This document shows, one piece after another, positions 19,280-28,430 of a stretch of 32,244 nucleotides of DNA. This DNA comes from Plesiocystis pacifica SIR-1 (lineage in GTDB: Bacteria > Myxococcota_A > Polyangia > Nannocystales > Nannocystaceae). Below the pieces are notes generated by a model. That model was not told the origin of the DNA and did not search any database. It saw only the letters and a program-made list of their open reading frames with translations. Made by a program: the position numbers and the translations under genes. The stretch covers positions 1-32,244 of the forward strand of contig NZ_ABCS01000109.1 of the NCBI RefSeq assembly GCF_000170895.1, read 5' to 3'. Numbering within the stretch: position 1 is the stretch's first letter; each line of letters starts with the position of its first letter.

Positions 19280-21160
19280 TCAAGCCCCGCCCTCCCGGCG
19301 CAGCGGATGATCCAGGATCGGCAGGCGCTCGTTCTCCCCGCGCTCGACGACGAGCTCGAGGCCGTCGACGATGAGCGCCGGCGTGGTCACCTGCACGTCC
19401 ACGGTCTGGGCCAAGAGCCCGTCCAGGCCCAGGTCCGCGGCGAAGCCCCCCGAGAGCCCCGGGGCGATGCGCATCGCCAAGGTGCCCGGGGTGTCCCCGA
19501 TGGCGCGGATGCGCCGGAGCACGCGCATGGACATGGGCGAGAGCAGGGCGCCGCGGACCAGGGTCCGCACGACCTTGCCGCCCTCGTCCTCGACGCGGAA
19601 CACCCGGCCGGGGAGCGGCATCGACACCTTGCGCCCCGAGCTGAACACCACCGCCGAGTCCCGGGGCACGGAGCCGAGCACGGTCCCGTCGCGCATGGTC
19701 TCGACCACGAAGGCGAAGTCGTAGCCGTCCTCCCGGGCCCGGCGCAGGAGCTCCCGCTCGAGGGCCGGCGCCTTCATGGGCTTGGTCCGGGAGCGGCCCT
19801 TCTTGGTCGGGGCGAGGGTCAGGTTGGAGATGCACGGCCCGGAAAAACCGGCCGCCGTCGCCCGAGAGTGGCCGTTGCTGGTCGCGATCTTGGTGTTCGG
19901 CCGCCGGGTCATGAGCAGGGTGTGCAGGACCCCGGCGCGGACCAGCTCGATGCGCTGGGCCGCCGTGCCCTGGGCGTCCCGGGTGTAGCTGCCAAAGCCC
20001 GGCGCGAGCGGGTCGTCGACCAGATCGAGGAAGTCCGGGAGCACGGTCTTGCCCAGGCGGTCGTGCCAGTGGGGCTCGAGCTCGAGCAGGCGGCCGTAGT
20101 CCGAGAGCGGGGCCGGCTCGCCGCCGGCGTGCACGGGGATGGTCGAGGCGAGCAGCTGGGCCGCGGCCGTGGGCTCGAGCAGGATCGGGCCGTCGTAGTC
20201 CTCGTCGAGCATGGGCGCGGCGACGATCTCGTCGAGCTCGGCGAGCACGCGGTCGACGAGGGCCTCCCCGGCTTCGCGCAGCTCGTCGGCGGACGCGAGG
20301 CTCTGGAAGTGGATGGCCCCGCCGTGGTCGAGCTCCATGCCGTCCTCGGCCTGGGTCTGGGCGACCACCCCGAGCACGCTGCGGTCCCGGGTCTCGCCCA
20401 TGGCCAGGCCCTCGGTGTCGATGAGGATCTCGTGGCTGCGCAGCTCCTGGATGACCACGTCGCCGTTGTCGATGCCGGGGTGCTTCTCGAAGCGGGCCGA
20501 GAGCGCGCCGGCGAGCTCGCGCAGCTTGGCGCGGTCGAAGGTCGGCGCGTCCGCGGGCGGATCGACCAGCGGCGAGCTGTCCTTGGCCTCGGCCTCGGGC
20601 GCCCAGCTCAGCATCAGGACCGGCTCCGGCAGGGGGCTGCGGTCGTCGGGCAGCTCCTTGTCGGCGAGGCGATCGATGGCGCTGAGCTTGGCCTGGAAGG
20701 CGACCGTGGCCGCGCGGTAGCTCTGGTCCATGGCCAGCCACAGGCGCTTGCGCGAGGCGACGGCGTCGGGGGAGCGGGGCAGGCGAAAGCTCGGCTCGAC
20801 GTTGCCGCCGAAGAAGTTGGTGTTGTCCTGGGTCGGCGAGCCCACGCGCACGCCCACCGAGGCGATGGCGTCCGTCGAGGCCAGGTCGACGATCACGCCG
20901 CCGTAGGAGCCGTCGAGGGTCAGGCTCTCGGCCCGGACCCCGCGCAGCTCGGCGCCGTAGGGCTCGGGGGCGTCGGGCAGGCGCAGCTCGGCGATGCCGC
21001 GCTGGAGCTCCTGGCGCAGGGCCTCGAGCTCGCTGAGGGCGTGGCCCTCGGTGTGGCCCTCGGCGTGGACAGTCGCGCTCAGGCCAGGGACGAGCTGCAC
21101 GGCCAGCGCCGCCAGGCCCGTGGTCCCGCCCAGGATGAAGTCGCGTCGATCGAAGCTCAC
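19280..21160 (-). CDS. TldE/PmbA-like protein with Tat signal, metal motif lost
   Basis: A 626-residue protein from a GTG overlapping the stop of the TldD-like gene (GTGA). The N-terminus is a twin-arginine signal (FDRRDFILGG, hydrophobic stretch, then ATVHAEG). The body aligns by eye with the upstream TldD-like protein along its length: shared landmarks include NFFGGN/GWYGGN, QAEDGMELDHGG/QAEDGMGLERF, then AGVLHTLLMTRRPNTKIATSNGH. Where the partner has its zinc motif HEIFGH, this protein reads STIPVHAGGE, so it should be inactive as a metalloprotease. That matches TldE/PmbA of the TldD/TldE heterodimer, which also lacks the motif. Unlike that cytoplasmic pair, this protein should leave the cytoplasm by the Tat route. 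The C-terminus ends with a signature-less extension. Confidence 0.8.
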   Translation of the reverse strand: MSFDRRDFILGGTTGLAALAVQLVPGLSATVHAEGHTEGHALSELEALRQELQRGIAELRLPDAPEPYGAELRGVRAESLTLDGSYGGVIVDLASTDAIASVGVRVGSPTQDNTNFFGGNVEPSFRLPRSPDAVASRKRLWLAMDQSYRAATVAFQAKLSAIDRLADKELPDDRSPLPEPVLMLSWAPEAEAKDSSPLVDPPADAPTFDRAKLRELAGALSARFEKHPGIDNGDVVIQELRSHEILIDTEGLAMGETRDRSVLGVVAQTQAEDGMELDHGGAIHFQSLASADELREAGEALVDRVLAELDEIVAAPMLDEDYDGPILLEPTAAAQLLASTIPVHAGGEPAPLSDYGRLLELEPHWHDRLGKTVLPDFLDLVDDPLAPGFGSYTRDAQGTAAQRIELVRAGVLHTLLMTRRPNTKIATSNGHSRATAAGFSGPCISNLTLAPTKKGRSRTKPMKAPALERELLRRAREDGYDFAFVVETMRDGTVLGSVPRDSAVVFSSGRKVSMPLPGRVFRVEDEGGKVVRTLVRGALLSPMSMRVLRRIRAIGDTPGTLAMRIAPGLSGGFAADLGLDGLLAQTVDVQVTTPALIVDGLELVVERGENERLPILDHPLRREGGA

Positions 21161-22974
21161 TTCGCACCTCCCTCGGCGCCCGCTCGGGCCCGCTCGCGCG
21201 GCGGCGGTGGCAGCAGCGGCGGCTTGTTCCGCTCGTGCACGGCCCGCTCGATCTCCAGCTTGCTCAGCAGCAGCGAGGGGCTCACCGCCGACACGGGCAC
21301 CCACCCGCTCTCGGCCCCGCACATGCCGTTGAACACCCCCGGGACGTCGCCCGCGGCGATGATCGTCTCGAACGCGGCCAGCGGCGTGCCGACGATGTCG
21401 GCCCCGCGGACCAGCTCGTCGGGGCGGCCGTCGGTGTACACGCGGTAGACCATCAGCGGCATGACCTTGAAGGCCTGGGGCCCGGAGCGATCGGTGATCG
21501 TGTAGCCGCCCTGGATGTCGGCGAACCACAGCCCGTAGGGCTTGCCCTGGGCCTTGGCCTCGGCGATCAGCGCGTCGCGCAGCTGCTCCTCGGGCAGGGT
21601 CTCGCGGGCCGAGACGACCAGGTTGCCCTGGCGCGGGACCACCCGATAGCCGCGCTCGCGCCGGCCGTGGCCGTTGCTGGACTCAAAGGGCGCGACCACG
21701 GAGCGCGACTGCAAAAAACCCTCGAGCACGCCCTCGGACACGAGCTCGGCGCGCTGGGCCAAGACCGCCTCGTCGTCGACGAAGTAGTGGCCGTTGAGGG
21801 GCTCGCCGTCGATCGCCGCGAGCGAGGGGTCGTCGTAGACGTCGATGAACTCGGGCAAGATCGGCTGGCCGAGCATCTTGGTGAAGGTCTGGCCCTCGTA
21901 GTCGTCCTTTTGCCGGTGGCCCTCGAGGCGGTGGCCGAAGATCTCGTGGAAGAACACCCCGGCGGCGGGGCCCTCGAGCACGGCCGGGCCGGTGTAGGGC
22001 TCGGCGATGGGGGCGGCGCGCAAGCTGGCGAGCTCGGCCCGGAGCTGGTCGGCGACCTCGAGCAGCTCTTCACGGGTCGGCAGCTGGTCGGGGGCGTGGC
22101 GCTCGAAGCTGACGAAGCGCTCGAGGCCCATGCCGTCCTCGGCCTGGGTGGTCGCGACCATCATCAGGCGGATCCGCACCCGCCCGCTTTGGACCTTGGC
22201 GCCCTCGGTGTCGACGTAGCTGCGGTTCTCGACTACGGCGTTGAGGACCACGGAGGCCTGCTGGACCATGGGGTCGCTGTCGAGGATCGCCGACAGCTCG
22301 GCGACGATCGGGGCCCACTGCTCGCCGATGCCGTCGAGGTCGAGGGCGTAGGGCGCCTCGATGTGGACCAGGGGCTCGTCCATGGCCGTGAAGTCCGGGT
22401 GCTCGAGCTCGTCCTCGCGGGTCAGCATGGACTCGCTGCTGACCGCCTCGACCCAGGCCTCGACGGCGTCCTGGTACTGCTGCTCGCTGACCAGCCAGAT
22501 CGCCTGGGCCAGGGACAGGGGATCGTCGGCCAGGCTGACCTGGACCCCGGAGCCGAGGCCGTTGCCCCCGTACCAGCCGTTGGTCGGGTGGCCGTTGTCG
22601 AGCATCGCGTCGCCGACCCGCACGTCGACGTCGAGGGCCCGGTCGTCGTCGACGTGGTTCTTGTCGAGGGCGCCGTCGTTGGCCTCGAGCCACAGCGACT
22701 TCACGCCGACGAGGTCGTAGGCCATGAAGTAGGCCGGGTCGTCGACGAACTCGGGGCTGCTGAGCTTGGCGAAGTTGGTGGCGAGCTCGGCCTCGAGCAC
22801 GGCGAGGGCGGCGCTGGGCTGGCCGGCCGTGGGCTCGAGGGTCTTGGCCTCGAAGGTCATCGGCGGGCCCAGGGGCGCGCGCGTCCCCGGCCCCTTCGTG
22901 GGCTTGCAGGCCAGGGCCCCCGCGCTCAGGGCGAGGAGCGAGGCGAGCGGGATCGTCAGGAAGCGACGGTTCAC
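21157..22974 (-). CDS. Exported TldD-like zinc metalloprotease (lipoprotein)
   Basis: A 605-residue protein starting at GTG. The N-terminus is a lipoprotein signal: NRR, hydrophobic stretch, then lipobox ALAC with Cys at about residue 23. The TldD zinc motif HExxxH is intact at 343-348 (HEIFGHRLEGH, positions 21916-21948), followed by DDYEGQTFTKMLG, where TldD has its conserved metal-proximal segment. Other family marks are FFHE, SNGHGRRERGYR, and the C-terminal GVFNGMCGAESG and SLLLSKLEIER. TldD/TldE cleave small unfolded peptides (microcin and CcdA processing in E. coli). This gene has the active-subunit role in a pair with the coupled downstream gene. A TATAGT hexamer lies 6 nt before the GTG. 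Export is odd for this family. Confidence 0.87.
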   Translation of the reverse strand: MNRRFLTIPLASLLALSAGALACKPTKGPGTRAPLGPPMTFEAKTLEPTAGQPSAALAVLEAELATNFAKLSSPEFVDDPAYFMAYDLVGVKSLWLEANDGALDKNHVDDDRALDVDVRVGDAMLDNGHPTNGWYGGNGLGSGVQVSLADDPLSLAQAIWLVSEQQYQDAVEAWVEAVSSESMLTREDELEHPDFTAMDEPLVHIEAPYALDLDGIGEQWAPIVAELSAILDSDPMVQQASVVLNAVVENRSYVDTEGAKVQSGRVRIRLMMVATTQAEDGMGLERFVSFERHAPDQLPTREELLEVADQLRAELASLRAAPIAEPYTGPAVLEGPAAGVFFHEIFGHRLEGHRQKDDYEGQTFTKMLGQPILPEFIDVYDDPSLAAIDGEPLNGHYFVDDEAVLAQRAELVSEGVLEGFLQSRSVVAPFESSNGHGRRERGYRVVPRQGNLVVSARETLPEEQLRDALIAEAKAQGKPYGLWFADIQGGYTITDRSGPQAFKVMPLMVYRVYTDGRPDELVRGADIVGTPLAAFETIIAAGDVPGVFNGMCGAESGWVPVSAVSPSLLLSKLEIERAVHERNKPPLLPPPPRERARAGAEGGAK

Positions 22975-22980
22975 CGGGGG

Positions 22981-22986
22981 ACTATA
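22981..22986 (-). promoter_or_regulatory. Candidate -10 hexamer (TATAGT), TldD/TldE operon
   Basis: TATAGT on the minus strand ends 6 nt before the GTG at 22974. There is no ribosome binding site between them, and no convincing -35. The spacing equals that of the sigma-factor and fxsA boxes. Confidence 0.42.
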
Positions 22987-23085
22987 GCCTCCCCGGTCGG
23001 CGAGGGCGCGAGCTCACGCCGCGACCCGTCCGGGCCGGTTGATGGGGGATGAGTCGGGTCTGGTCGGGTCGCGGCAGGGGGCTGC

Positions 23086-23091
23086 TATGCT
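23086..23091 (+). promoter_or_regulatory. Candidate -10 hexamer (TATGCT), fxsA
   Basis: TATGCT on the plus strand ends 6 nt before the GTG of fxsA at 23098; it is divergent to the TldD box about 100 nt away. The position leaves a zero- or near-zero-length leader. Confidence 0.42.
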
Positions 23092-23097
23092 CCGTCG

Positions 23098-23625
23098 GTG
23101 CTCGGTCGGTTGTTCTTGCTGTTCACCCTCGTGCCCCTGGTCGAGCTCTACCTGCTCATGACCCTGGGCAGCTTCATGGGGACGCTGCCGACCATCGCCC
23201 TCATCGCGACCACCGGCATGCTCGGCGCGGCCCTGGCCAAGCGGGAAGGTCGCAAGGCCCTGACCGCCTACCAGCAGGCGGCCATGCAAGGGCAGCTCCC
23301 CGAGGACGGCATCGTCTCGGCCCTGCTCATCTTGGTGGGCGGCGTCCTGCTCATCACCCCCGGCGTGCTCACCGACGTGTTCGGCCTGTCGATGATGATC
23401 CCGCCGGTGCGCCGCGCGACCGCCCGCCTGGTCAAGGCCCGACTCCAGCGCAAGCTCGAGGAGGGGGTCGCCAGCGGCAACGTGCGCGTGATCGGCTTTG
23501 GCTCGGGCATGGGCTTCGGCGGCGGCTTCGGCTCGGGCAAGGGCCGCGGCCCGTCCGCGGGCAACGAGCCGGGGGCCGTCGGCCGCGGCGTCGTCGACGT
23601 CGAAGTCGTCGACCGCAAGCCCTAG
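23098..23625 (+). CDS. fxsA: FxsA family cytoplasmic membrane protein
   Basis: A 175-residue membrane protein. Three or four hydrophobic segments fill the first 105 residues: LFLLFTLVPLVELYLLMTLG, then TIALIATTGMLGAALAKREG and SALLILVGGVLLITPGVLTD. The motif VPLVELYLL near the N-terminus and the LLITPGVLTDVFG pattern are diagnostic of FxsA. The C-terminal tail is glycine-rich and soluble (GFGSGMGFGGGFGSGKG). In E. coli, FxsA overproduction relieves exclusion of phage T7 by F plasmid PifA; the normal function is poorly defined. The gene is transcribed alone, divergent from the TldD pair, and convergent with the NlpC/P60-like gene 48 nt away. Confidence 0.93.
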   Translation: MLGRLFLLFTLVPLVELYLLMTLGSFMGTLPTIALIATTGMLGAALAKREGRKALTAYQQAAMQGQLPEDGIVSALLILVGGVLLITPGVLTDVFGLSMMIPPVRRATARLVKARLQRKLEEGVASGNVRVIGFGSGMGFGGGFGSGKGRGPSAGNEPGAVGRGVVDVEVVDRKP

Positions 23626-23673
23626 TTCTGCTTTGCAGTGACCCCCGCTGCGCGGTGGGGGGCTGGGCGACAG

Positions 23674-24447
23674 CTACCCACGCAAGCGCCCGAACACGAC
23701 CTGGGTCCGGTACCACCCGCCGCTGAGCGCTCCGTACCAGCCGTAGCCGATCGGGTGCCCGTCGGCGTCGGCCATGAACAGGATCGTCCCGGTCCCAAAA
23801 CCCGTCGAGCCGTCCTCGGCCCGGGAGTCGTCCTGGTGCGCGTAGCGGGTCGAGTCGAGGATGCGCACCAGGTAGGCGTCCTCGATGAAGGGGGCCGGCA
23901 CCGGCGGCGCGAGCACGATGCCGACGTGCCCGGTGTTTCCACCCCGCGGCCAGTCGGCGGGGCGCTTCCAGGCGAACACGTCGCCGGCGGTGACCGCCTC
24001 GATGTCGTCGATCTGCTGCCAGCCCTTGCGCCCCCGCCCGACCGGCGCCTTGGCGATGATGCGCACGTAGGTCGCGGCCACCGGGCGCTCGCGATCGAGG
24101 GCGGCGTGGGCCTTGGGGGCCACCCGCGCGAGCATCCAATTCATCATCCCCGAACAATCGAAGTGGTAGAGGCCCTCGCGCCGACGCACCCGGGTTCGAT
24201 GCGAATACTGCGTGTCGGTCCGGGTGGCGTCGATCTTGTCCGCGAGCGCGAGCAAGCGCTCGGCCGCCGAGGTCGCCGGCGCGGCCGGGCTAAAGGTCGC
24301 CGGGGCGTCGTCGATGGGCCCGGTGTACGCGAAGGCCTCGGGCGAAGGGCGCTCGGACTGGCGCGCCGCGGCGTCACCAGCGGGGAGGCCGAAGACAAAT
24401 ACGGCACTCAGAGCAATGAGCGATGCAGCGCGTGTGGAGCGGGGCAT
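23674..24447 (-). CDS. Exported NlpC/P60-like (CHAP-type) cysteine hydrolase
   Basis: A 257-residue protein. The ATG at 24447 gives a good Sec signal peptide (RSTRAASLIALSAVFVFGLP, cleavage after AAA); an in-frame ATG about 19 codons earlier would put a poor extension in front. After a Pro/Ala-rich linker the papain-like core shows the active-site Cys in HFDCSGMMNWML, and the His in GNTGHVGIVL, with an Asp in LVRILDSTRYAHQ as possible third residue. This is the layout of NlpC/P60 peptidoglycan peptidases, which cut stem peptides in the cell wall. The C-terminal part (GFGTGTILFMADADGHPIGY, GGWYRTQ) is a beta-rich completion of the fold. It is transcribed alone. Confidence 0.78.
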   Translation of the reverse strand: MPRSTRAASLIALSAVFVFGLPAGDAAARQSERPSPEAFAYTGPIDDAPATFSPAAPATSAAERLLALADKIDATRTDTQYSHRTRVRRREGLYHFDCSGMMNWMLARVAPKAHAALDRERPVAATYVRIIAKAPVGRGRKGWQQIDDIEAVTAGDVFAWKRPADWPRGGNTGHVGIVLAPPVPAPFIEDAYLVRILDSTRYAHQDDSRAEDGSTGFGTGTILFMADADGHPIGYGWYGALSGGWYRTQVVFGRLRG

Positions 24448-24594
24448 GATGCTTGGCACGGTTCGTAGGCACTTCGGTTTTGAATCGGTACCTTGGCTCT
24501 CCATTTTCGCACACCTCGAATCCGAGCGAAGTCGCCCCTGAGGCGGGGCCCTCCCCCGAGGCTGCGCGCCGGGCAACCCGCACGCTGTGGCCTC

Positions 24595-24624
24595 TTGTTT
24601 GGGAAGTAGCGCGCGAGGTATGAA
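24595..24624 (+). promoter_or_regulatory. Candidate promoter of the hybrid histidine kinase
   Basis: TTGTTT (24595-24600), an 18-nt spacer and TATGAA (24619-24624), with the GTG at 24655. It lies in an A/T-richer patch of the 24448-24654 divergent intergenic region. The predicted leader is about 25 nt. Confidence 0.35.
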
Positions 24625-24654
24625 ATTTGCTGGCCACGGACTGGCTGACCTCGC

Positions 24655-26757
<2,103 letters not shown>

Positions 26758-26768
26758 GCTTAAACAAC

Positions 26769-26790
26769 AAATCCCTCTTGCGAGGGATTT
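26769..26790 (-). terminator. Terminator downstream of tRNA-Asp
   Basis: AAATCCCTC (26769-26777) pairs perfectly with GAGGGATTT (26782-26790) around a 4-nt loop. On the minus strand the stem is followed by GTTGTTTA, a T-rich tail, so it should end the tRNA transcript. On the plus strand it lies 11 nt after the kinase stop and may serve that gene too. Confidence 0.7.
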
Positions 26791-26814
26791 GCGCAGCGAG
26801 CTGAACTCGAAGTA

Positions 26815-26888
<74 letters not shown>

Positions 26889-27000
26889 TCGGGTCGTGTT
26901 CGCTGGAGCCGGGATATTGCGCGAGGAAGACCTGGGGGTCAAGGCACAAAGAAGCTCGAGGATCAGTGTTAGCTCACAGGCTTTGCAGGCGGCGACTCGC

Positions 27001-27031
27001 AAAAACAGGCGGCCCGCTTTTCGGCAGGCCG
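27001..27031 (-). terminator. Probable crtE terminator, displaced
   Basis: On the minus strand CGGCCTGC (27031-27024) pairs with GCGGGCCG (27017-27010), with one G-T wobble and a 6-nt loop; a T5 run follows at 27005-27001. It is the first intrinsic terminator after crtE but is about 290 nt beyond its stop, with the palindromic element between. Confidence 0.6.
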
Positions 27032-27079
27032 TCTACGTTCAAAGCGTCACGCACGCAGCCATGCTGCGTGGGGTTTTGG

Positions 27080-27326
27080 CTAGCAGGCTGCTGGACTTCG
27101 CCGCGTGTCGTCAGGTGCGTCGCTGCGCGTCGAGGCCAAGGAGCGAAACCGACGCTGTATCGGGCATACCGCTAGCAGTCGCCCACCCCGGCCGCGCCGG
27201 GACGATGCTTTCCTGGATCATGGGTCCCGGCGTGGCCGGGGTGGGCGACTGCTAGGTTTTGCGACACCGGCATCGACGTGCAGAGGCGTGCCTGACGTCG
27301 TGGGGCGAAGTTCAGCAGCCTGCTAG
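27080..27326. mobile_element. Non-autonomous palindromic element (MITE-like), outer
   Basis: A 247-bp element with CTAG at both ends. The left end CTAGCAGGCTGCTGGACTTC mirrors the right end, with a 23-bp arm that has only one G-T difference; weaker complementarity goes on for about 70 bp of each arm (27080-27152 against 27254-27326). No reading frame is present, so it cannot move itself. CTAG may be the target duplication, as in some IS5-type elements. A second, smaller palindrome is inserted in it at 27172-27255. The right CTAG supplies the stop codon of crtE. Stretch 26889-27079 holds the displaced terminator and a small hairpin (27052-27070, stem CACGCAGC, followed by GGGTTTT), and no gene. 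Confidence 0.75.
27172..27255. mobile_element. Inner CTAG-bounded palindrome, 84 bp
   Basis: CTAGCAGTCGCCCACCCCGG (27172-27191) starts a 32-bp arm (27172-27203) that pairs with 27224-27255; the only deviation is a G-T wobble. The loop is 20 nt. Like the outer element it starts CTAGCAG and ends CTGCTAG, so it is probably a second insertion or an internal amplification of the same family. Confidence 0.8.
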
Positions 27327-28258
27327 GCCCGAAGGTTGATGGCGACCGGCTCGTTCGCGGCCTGGGACTGCGAGGCCATCGGACGGGGCGCCTTGCTCTT
27401 GCTCGCGCCGGCGTAGAGACGGCCGGCGAAGCTGTCGACCCAGTCGACGACGCGGTCGGGCTCGGGGCAGGCCGGGATGGTGTCGATGGCCCGGTCCAAG
27501 AGCGCGCGCAGGCGATTCACCGCGCCGTCCACACCGAGCGAGATGCACGCGTTGGGGCGGTTGTGGGCGATGTCTTGCCCGACCGGCTTGCCGAGCTCGC
27601 GCGCGTCGCCGAGGGCGTCGCGCAGGTCATCGGCGACCTGGTAGGCCTCGCCCAAGTGGGCGCCAAACTTGGCCCAGGGCTCCTGGGGGGCACCCGCGAG
27701 GATCGCCCCCGCCCGCGCGCCCGCCTCGAACAGCGCGCCGGTCTTGGCCTGGTGGTAGGTCTGCAGCCCGACGCTGCGCTCGGACTCCCAGGCCTGGCCC
27801 GCCACCAGCCCGCCGCCGGCACCGACCCCGCGGGAGATGCAGCGGATCAGCTTGGGCACCGCCGAGGGCGGGAGGTTGGTCTCGGCGATGACCTCGTAGG
27901 CGAGGATGATGAGCCCGTCGCCCGCGAGCACGGCCAGCTCTTCGCCGAAGGCCGCGTGGACCGAGGGTCGACCGCGGCGCAGGGGCGCGTCGTCGAAGCA
28001 GGGCAGGTCGTCGTGGACCAGTGACGCGCAGTGCATCAGCTCCATCGCCGCCGCCACGTCCGCCTGGGCGTCGAGGCTGACGCGGGCGTCCGCTTTGCAC
28101 GCCATGGCCACACTCAGGGTCAGGCCCGGGCGAAGCCGACCGCCACCGGGGAACACTGCGTGGCGCATGGCCGCGATGAGCCCAGGAGGGGTGGAAGGCC
28201 CCTCACATAGGCGCAACGATCGTTCCAACGCAGCTTCGATTCGATCCAAAGCGACCAT
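27323..28258 (-). CDS. crtE: Geranylgeranyl (or farnesyl) diphosphate synthase
   Basis: A 311-residue all-alpha trans-isoprenyl diphosphate synthase. It condenses isopentenyl diphosphate with allylic diphosphates, giving C15 or C20 products for carotenoids. The first Asp-rich motif is at 83-89 (HDDLPCFDDAP, bacterial DDxxxxD type) and is followed by RRGRPS; the second is YQVADDLRDALGD. GGRLRPGLTL near residue 40 is the usual substrate motif (GGKR.RP). The ATG at 28258 is chosen because it begins the family domain; the frame is open up to 28378. The stop TAG falls in the terminal CTAG of the palindromic element at 27080-27326, so the C-terminal 20 residues, a low-complexity A/S/Q/N tail, may have been altered by that insertion. 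It is divergent from crtD. Chain length (C15 or C20) cannot be decided by eye. Confidence 0.9.
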   Translation of the reverse strand: MVALDRIEAALERSLRLCEGPSTPPGLIAAMRHAVFPGGGRLRPGLTLSVAMACKADARVSLDAQADVAAAMELMHCASLVHDDLPCFDDAPLRRGRPSVHAAFGEELAVLAGDGLIILAYEVIAETNLPPSAVPKLIRCISRGVGAGGGLVAGQAWESERSVGLQTYHQAKTGALFEAGARAGAILAGAPQEPWAKFGAHLGEAYQVADDLRDALGDARELGKPVGQDIAHNRPNACISLGVDGAVNRLRALLDRAIDTIPACPEPDRVVDWVDSFAGRLYAGASKSKAPRPMASQSQAANEPVAINLRA

Positions 28259-28267
28259 GACGGAGCC

Positions 28268-28296
28268 AGCCTGACGTGCTGTACAAGCTTTGTCAA
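28268..28296 (-). promoter_or_regulatory. Candidate crtE promoter with 11-bp-spaced TnTACA repeats
   Basis: On the minus strand TTGACA (28296-28291), a perfect -35, is 17 nt from CAGGCT (28273-28268), a poor -10, which lies 9 nt before the ATG. TGTACA (28285-28280) follows TTGACA at exactly 11 bp. CarH/LitR light repressors bind 11-bp direct repeats of TnTACA over the -35 element, as I recall; only two copies are seen, one of them imperfect. The rest of 28259-28430 holds no other clear signal. Confidence 0.4.
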
Positions 28297-28430
28297 TCTC
28301 GGCCGGTTTTTTGTTCAAACCCTGGACAGCCTCATCAGACACGGCTACGTTCGCTCTCAGAAGACGTGGACGGCCCAAAACTGGGTAGATTCCTGCTCAG
28401 AGCTCGAATTGGCTCAATTCCGGTGCGCAC

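Noticed and set aside
23626..23673. Terminator between fxsA and the NlpC/P60-like gene
   Set aside because: ACCCCCGC and GCGGTGGGG pair only with a bulge, and no T-run follows on either strand.
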